Part shown: positions 15,498 to 18,757 of the stretch, piece after piece | Position numbering within the stretch: position 1 is the stretch's first letter | Layout of the letters: each line of letters starts with the position of its first letter | NCBI GenBank assembly: GCA_002320555.1 | Contig: DCJV01000086.1 | Location: forward strand, 3,239 to 21,995 | Direction of reading: 5' to 3' | DNA: 18,757 bases | Origin: Ruminococcaceae bacterium UBA1691 | GTDB lineage: Bacteria > Bacillota > Clostridia > Oscillospirales > Acutalibacteraceae | Notes under the pieces: model-generated | The model's database searches: none | Told to the model about the DNA's origin: nothing | Seen by the model: only the letters and a program-made list of their open reading frames with translations | Made by a program: the position numbers and the translations under genes

Positions 15498-16709
15498 ATG
15501 CCGTTTGAGATTGATAACGACTTTGAAAACGTAGTACAGATAAAGGTCATCGGCGTGGGCGGCGGCGGCGGAAACGCCGTCAACCGGATGGTCCGCTCCG
15601 GTGTGCAGGGCGTTGAGTTCATCTCAGTCAACACGGACCGCCAGGTGCTGAATCATTCCCAGGCCACCCATAAAATTCAGATCGGCGAAAAGACGACGCA
15701 CGGCCAAGGCGCCGGCGCGCGTCCGGAGGTGGGCCAGCGCGCAGCGGAGGAAAGCCGTGAGATGATCACGGACGCGCTCAAGGGTACGGACATGGTCTTC
15801 ATCACTGCGGGCATGGGCGGCGGTACCGGCACCGGCGCAGCGCCTGTCATCGCCCAGCTTGCAAAAGAGATGGGGATTCTCACGGTTGGCATCGTGACAA
15901 AGCCGTTCCATTTTGAGGGCCGCCGCCGTATGGCGCAGGCCGAACAGGGCATTGCAGAGCTCGCCCAGCATGTGGACAGCCTTGTGATCATTCCAAACGA
16001 ACGTCTTAAATTCGTTTCCGATAAGAAGATTACATTGGCAAATGCCTTTGATGAGGCGGACGGTGTGTTGCTGCAGGGTGTCAAGAGTATTTCCGAGCTG
16101 ATCAAGGTGCCCGGCTTCATCAATCTGGACTTTGCGGACGTAACCGCTGTTATGAAGGACGCGGGGCACGCGCACATGGGCGTTGGCCACGCAAGCGGCA
16201 AGGATAAGGCGGAGACTGCGGCAAACGCAGCCGTTTCCAGCCCGCTGCTGGAGACCTCGATCCATGGTGCGCACGGCGTGATCATCAGCATCACGTCCTC
16301 TGACGATATCGGTCTGGAGGATGTGGAGGCGGCCTCCGAGATCATCGCCCAAGAGGCGCATCCGGATGCGACCATCATCTGGGGCGTGTCCTTTGACGAT
16401 ATGCTTGACGACGAGATGGTCGTCACAGTGGTTGCCACCGGCTTTGGAGAAGAAGAGCAGCTGGAGGAGCAGACCGCGGCAGCAGAAAAGCCCTCGGGAC
16501 AAAAATCTCCTTTTGAAGAGGCGATGGAACATGGCGCCGCCGCTGTGGGTACAGAGGAGGAGACGAAAAAAACAGAGCAGCCATCCTTTGAGCTGCCGCC
16601 GGAACCGAAACCAACACGTCGGCCGGCAACGCCTCCTGCAAAGAATCCCTATGGCCCGGACGACGACGGCTATTTTGATATTTTGAGCATTTTTAAGGGC
16701 AATAAATAA
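15498..16709 (+). CDS. ftsZ: Cell division GTPase FtsZ
   Basis: Tubulin-like GTPase forming the Z ring. It has 403 residues. The GTP-binding domain carries KVIGVGGGGGNAVNRM (16-31), tubulin signature GGGTGTG (107-113), and synergy (T7) loop NLDFADV (209-215) that completes the GTPase site of the neighbouring subunit. An acidic, Pro-rich linker (about 318-387) leads to the C-terminus GYFDILSIFKGNK. Two points differ from typical FtsZ: THGQGAG (67-73) stands where TRGLGAG is usual, and the C-terminal peptide lacks the common IPxFLRR-like core. The start at 15498 follows aggggga. ATG at 15494 is out of frame. A strong terminator follows, so ftsZ ends the cluster. ftsA is not beside it. Confidence 0.97.
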   Translation: MPFEIDNDFENVVQIKVIGVGGGGGNAVNRMVRSGVQGVEFISVNTDRQVLNHSQATHKIQIGEKTTHGQGAGARPEVGQRAAEESREMITDALKGTDMVFITAGMGGGTGTGAAPVIAQLAKEMGILTVGIVTKPFHFEGRRRMAQAEQGIAELAQHVDSLVIIPNERLKFVSDKKITLANAFDEADGVLLQGVKSISELIKVPGFINLDFADVTAVMKDAGHAHMGVGHASGKDKAETAANAAVSSPLLETSIHGAHGVIISITSSDDIGLEDVEAASEIIAQEAHPDATIIWGVSFDDMLDDEMVVTVVATGFGEEEQLEEQTAAAEKPSGQKSPFEEAMEHGAAAVGTEEETKKTEQPSFELPPEPKPTRRPATPPAKNPYGPDDDGYFDILSIFKGNK

Positions 16710-16716
16710 GAACGAG

Positions 16717-16752
16717 AAACGGCGGAAAGGCAAGTGCTTTTCCGCCGTTTTT
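16717..16752 (+). terminator. Intrinsic terminator of the dcw cluster
   Basis: AAACGGCGGAAA (16717-16728) pairs with TTTCCGCCGTTT (16739-16750) over 12 bp, with a 10-base loop, and T residues continue to 16752. It starts seven bases after the ftsZ stop. The A-rich 5' arm would also let it work on the minus strand. Confidence 0.92.
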
Positions 16753-16860
16753 ATCGTATGGCATGGGCGGACAATTTTTGAACCGAGGAGTTTTGGAGGG
16801 GAAAGGAGCTCGCACATCTTATCTGGCGATACGTTGAATCCCATTCGGTGGTTGCATTTT

Positions 16861-16891
16861 TTGACCACCTGTTTTGTGAAATGTGTATAGA
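16861..16891 (+). promoter_or_regulatory. Candidate promoter
   Basis: -35 TTGACC (16861-16866, 5 of 6) with TATAGA (16886-16891) at a 19-base spacer, or TGTATA at 17. The -35 overlaps the right arm of the GGTGGT/ACCACC repeat. It lies about 400 bases before the exported-protein gene, with a hairpin in between, so it may not be the one that drives it. Confidence 0.35.
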
Positions 16892-16991
16892 TTATGAAGA
16901 ATCGGGATTGTTGAACAAAATTATACAATATGTAACAAAACAATTTCTGGATTAAAAGGCGAAATAGGGAAATAGATCGCACAAAAAAGGT

Positions 16992-17018
16992 AAAAAGCCT
17001 TGTAAATAGGTGCTTTTT
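16992..17018 (+). terminator. Possible AT-rich bidirectional terminator or attenuator
   Basis: AAAAAGC (16992-16998) pairs with GCTTTTT (17012-17018), with an A-run before and a T-run after. GCCT (16997-17000) could instead pair with AGGC (17020-17023), so two exclusive folds exist. The stem is short. Confidence 0.35.
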
Positions 17019-17153
17019 TAGGCCTCCTCCCGAAAAACATTAAAAAACTATTAAATTACTATTTGTAATAATAGCTCCGGATATTCATTTATTATTAATA
17101 AATAAGGAAGACTCTGTCGTTTAGAGGGTTCCAACAAAAAAAGGAGAGTGACA

Positions 17154-17177
17154 ATGTTATTCGAAAAAACGAGGTGA
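17154..17177 (+). CDS. Possible leader mini-ORF 1 (MLFEKTR)
   Basis: Seven codons preceded by a strong aaaaaaaggag seven bases before the ATG. Its TGA stop lies within gaggtga, the apparent ribosome binding site of a second mini-ORF. Such a site with no long ORF behind it suggests a translated leader upstream of the exported-protein gene, or a remnant. Confidence 0.3.
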   Translation: MLFEKTR

Positions 17178-17179
17178 AT

Positions 17180-17230
17180 ATGAATCGGCCCTTCTGCAAA
17201 CGTTTGCAACATGCCTGTGCAAAGGGCTGA
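17180..17230 (+). CDS. Possible leader mini-ORF 2 (MNRPFCKRLQHACAKG)
   Basis: Sixteen codons, basic, with two Cys. The ribosome binding site gaggtga overlaps the stop of the preceding mini-ORF with the ATG two bases later, which is close. A perfect 14-bp palindrome (17195-17208) lies inside it and may be the real function of this stretch. Confidence 0.25.
   Translation: MNRPFCKRLQHACAKG
17195..17208. promoter_or_regulatory. LacI-family/CcpA-like operator palindrome
   Basis: TGCAAACGTTTGCA is a perfect 14-bp palindrome with a central CG. It fits the LacI/GalR-family operator pattern and the catabolite-responsive element TGNAANCGNWNNCW; only the preceding flanking base (C, not A or T) departs from the longer cre consensus. 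It lies 75 bases before the exported-protein start and downstream of the candidate promoters, a position where binding would block transcription. Confidence 0.5.
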
Positions 17231-17256
17231 GGATCATGGGAAGGTGATGCACAGGA
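17214..17256 (+). other. Leader stem CCTGTGCA/TGCACAGG
   Basis: CCTGTGCA (17214-17221) and TGCACAGG (17248-17255) are perfectly complementary over 8 bp around a 26-base loop. The right arm contains the alternative start ATG at 17247. No known riboswitch core is recognised. Confidence 0.4.
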
Positions 17257-17282
17257 ATCGTGAAAAGAAAAGAGGTATGCAC

Positions 17283-18757
17283 ATGAGAGTTTCCAAAAAA
17301 GCGCTGAGTGTTTTCATGGCTATTTTAACGGTCATGACAAGCCTGAGCGTAGGTTTTTCAGCTTTCGCTGCCGACGACCCGTATCAGGTTCTGGCAGATG
17401 CGCTGAAGCTGGATGGAGTACAACACGCATCCTGGGGAAGCCCCCAAAACTACATCACAGTTGTGAACGATTCGACTGGTGATATCGAAAAAGCGGCGGA
17501 GGCATTCTGGAGCGTTGCTACCGCAGAAGCCCCCAGCCATACAGGCAAGAGCAGCGATGCCTCCAAGACGGCGTACGGCGTAGCCGAGGCGGTTCTGACT
17601 AAGCTGCAGAACGAATACGGCGTTACCGGAGACGACCTGTCGAACGCCCGCACGGCCATCAAAGCATTTATCGGCGGGATGAACGGCAACAACTCGGATT
17701 GGAAAAACAGCTCAGAACCCAGCGAGCCGCAGGAACGCACCTATGGAATCAGGGTTGTACGCAATGTAACGAGTATCCTGCTCGCGCAGGATACGGATGT
17801 CTCCAAGCTTCCGGATTCCATTCCGACGGCGGTGGAATACACTTGGAACCATGGTCGTTATGTGTGGAGATCAGGTTTTTTAAACATTACAAGAAATGCC
17901 TGCAACTATTTGAAGGCGGACGGCTGGAGCCGCACGGAAACCGGCATGAATACGGAGATCCCGGCGCAGCTCAAGGCCTTTGGTAATTATTTTACCGCCA
18001 GCCTGCTTAAGACGGATCTCGACAAGCTGAATTCGGATGAACTTGTTCAGCTCGTCCGGAATAACCAGGCCGCCGTGGACGCCTGCTCCCTGTGGGGCAA
18101 CGACGCGGTGATGAACCACTTCTTTGATAAGACGGCGATTAAGACCTTTATCAATGACGCGATCACCGCGCGAGACAAGAGCTTTGCGCTCGGCTTTGCG
18201 CAGCAGGTCGTTGAAAAGATGAAGAACGATCCCACTACGATGGAGCACGACGCGCTGGCTGCGCTGCTCGATGAGATGAATGCACTTAAGGCGAATCTCA
18301 AGGGCTGCACCGCTGATGCGGTTGCTTATGCGCTTGCTGAAACCGGCCTTACCATGGAGAAGATCGATGCCTTCATTGCCTCTGTGAATGAGGAGAAGGA
18401 AGTCATCGAGCTCAGGGGCTTCCAGGCCACGATTGACGAGGTCATCCACAATATCAATCTTGCAACCGCTGCTGACGACGAAGTGCTCAATGCGGCGAAG
18501 ACGGTAACGGAGCAGTATGCGATGGTGACCTCCCGCACGCAGGGAGCGATCAGCCGTGTTTTCACGCAGGGCACTGATTATATCACCGCATTTCTCAAGG
18601 ATGCCGATGTCGAGCTGCAGGCGCGCAAGCTGGAAGAGGCCGCACTGATCGATTACTTTGTCTATTTCAATGCGGATCTGCTCGGCATGGATCTGACGAA
18701 GATTGCGACGGATGAGCTGATCGACAACTACCTCGCCACTGCGAACACGAAGCTCGC
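17283..18757 (+). CDS. Large exported protein of unknown function, N-terminal part
   Basis: The frame is open from 17283 to the window edge: 491 codons without a stop, so the gene is truncated here. The N-terminus is a clear signal peptide: basic MRVSKKA, hydrophobic core about residues 8-25, and AFA-ADD cleavage near residue 29-30. The mature part starts ADDPYQVLADALKLDGV and is mostly predicted alpha-helical, with acidic, Ala- and Leu-rich segments and few Cys (NACNYL, DACSLW, KGCTAD). I recognise no catalytic motif, binding domain or repeat, and no lipobox. The start at 17283 has aaaagaggt seven bases upstream. In-frame ATGs at 17277 and 17247 are possible, the latter giving a longer basic n-region. 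A terminator and a new control region separate it from the dcw genes. It could be a cell-surface protein whose anchor lies downstream. Confidence 0.8.
   Translation, partial: MRVSKKALSVFMAILTVMTSLSVGFSAFAADDPYQVLADALKLDGVQHASWGSPQNYITVVNDSTGDIEKAAEAFWSVATAEAPSHTGKSSDASKTAYGVAEAVLTKLQNEYGVTGDDLSNARTAIKAFIGGMNGNNSDWKNSSEPSEPQERTYGIRVVRNVTSILLAQDTDVSKLPDSIPTAVEYTWNHGRYVWRSGFLNITRNACNYLKADGWSRTETGMNTEIPAQLKAFGNYFTASLLKTDLDKLNSDELVQLVRNNQAAVDACSLWGNDAVMNHFFDKTAIKTFINDAITARDKSFALGFAQQVVEKMKNDPTTMEHDALAALLDEMNALKANLKGCTADAVAYALAETGLTMEKIDAFIASVNEEKEVIELRGFQATIDEVIHNINLATAADDEVLNAAKTVTEQYAMVTSRTQGAISRVFTQGTDYITAFLKDADVELQARKLEEAALIDYFVYFNADLLGMDLTKIATDELIDNYLATANTKL

Larger units (their letters stand above)
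16753..17153. other. AT-rich non-coding control region
   Basis: I see no gene here on either strand. It holds several inverted repeats and promoter-like elements: GGTGGT/ACCACC (16847-16852, 16864-16869); TTGTTgAACAA (16908-16918); an AAAAAGC/GCTTTTT hairpin (16992-17018); CTATT-aa-ATTAC/GTAAT-AATAG (17048-17074); ATTTATT/AATAAAT (17087-17103); and GGAA..CTCT/AGAG..TTCC (17106-17132). It must contain the promoter of the exported-protein gene. Confidence 0.5.

Noticed and set aside
15624..16982. Minus-strand open frame (452 codons) opposite ftsZ
   Set aside because: Opposes ftsZ, crosses the terminator and has no family motifs.
17106..17256. Known riboswitch (such as c-di-GMP or T-box) in the exported-protein leader
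   Set aside because: The conserved core motifs of these classes are not visible; only generic stems are present.
17699..17986. 95-codon open frame in another frame inside the exported-protein gene
   Set aside because: The exported-protein frame is continuous with a signal peptide across this stretch, so this is a shadow.
1..18757. CRISPR array, transposase, phage or toxin-antitoxin genes, tRNA or rRNA
   Set aside because: No regular spaced repeats, no integrase or transposase motifs and no cloverleaf or rRNA core sequences were seen.

Overview
The window is a division and cell wall (dcw) gene cluster from a Gram-positive bacterium, most likely a clostridial Firmicute, perhaps near the Oscillospirales/Ruminococcaceae. 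The reasons are: gene order mraZ-rsmH-ftsL-PBP-murE-murF-mraY-ftsW-murG-murA-ftsQ-ftsZ; a class B penicillin-binding protein with two C-terminal PASTA domains; an FtsL with a KLGMV-type juxtacoiled motif; strong AGGAGG-like ribosome binding sites; and an exported protein with a Firmicute-style signal peptide. MurE carries DNPR, which predicts meso-diaminopimelate peptidoglycan. The lineage is inferred from these traits and not from a database match.

Layout. 1-364: end of a GNAT acetyltransferase with an in-frame TGA. About 447-1271: metallo-beta-lactamase-fold hydrolase with a complete metal site but no ordinary start codon. 1272-1732: non-coding, with a terminator, a second possible structured element, and the dcw promoter followed by repeated AAAGTGGAGC boxes that look like the MraZ operator. 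1733-16709: twelve genes on the plus strand forming the dcw cluster. 16717-16752: strong terminator. 16753-17282: AT-rich control region with several inverted repeats, a LacI/CcpA-type palindrome and two possible leader mini-ORFs. 17283 to the end: N-terminal 491 residues of an exported protein of unknown function.

How the genes work together. MurA starts UDP-MurNAc-peptide synthesis; MurE and MurF add the third residue and D-Ala-D-Ala; MraY moves the precursor to undecaprenyl phosphate; MurG completes lipid II. FtsW and the PASTA-containing PBP polymerise and cross-link it at the septum under control of FtsL and FtsQ, on the scaffold of FtsZ. MraZ probably autoregulates the cluster, and RsmH modifies 16S rRNA. 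murB, murC, murD, ftsA and sepF are absent and must lie elsewhere if present.

I did not find a defence system, mobile element, CRISPR array or new multi-gene system. The window is mostly a conserved housekeeping cluster. The parts most worth a second look are regulatory (MraZ boxes, palindromes over the murE and ftsZ promoters, the 17.0-17.3 kb leader), lineage-specific extensions (MraZ N-terminus, FtsL and FtsQ extracellular low-complexity segments, FtsZ C-terminal peptide) and the unrecognised exported protein.
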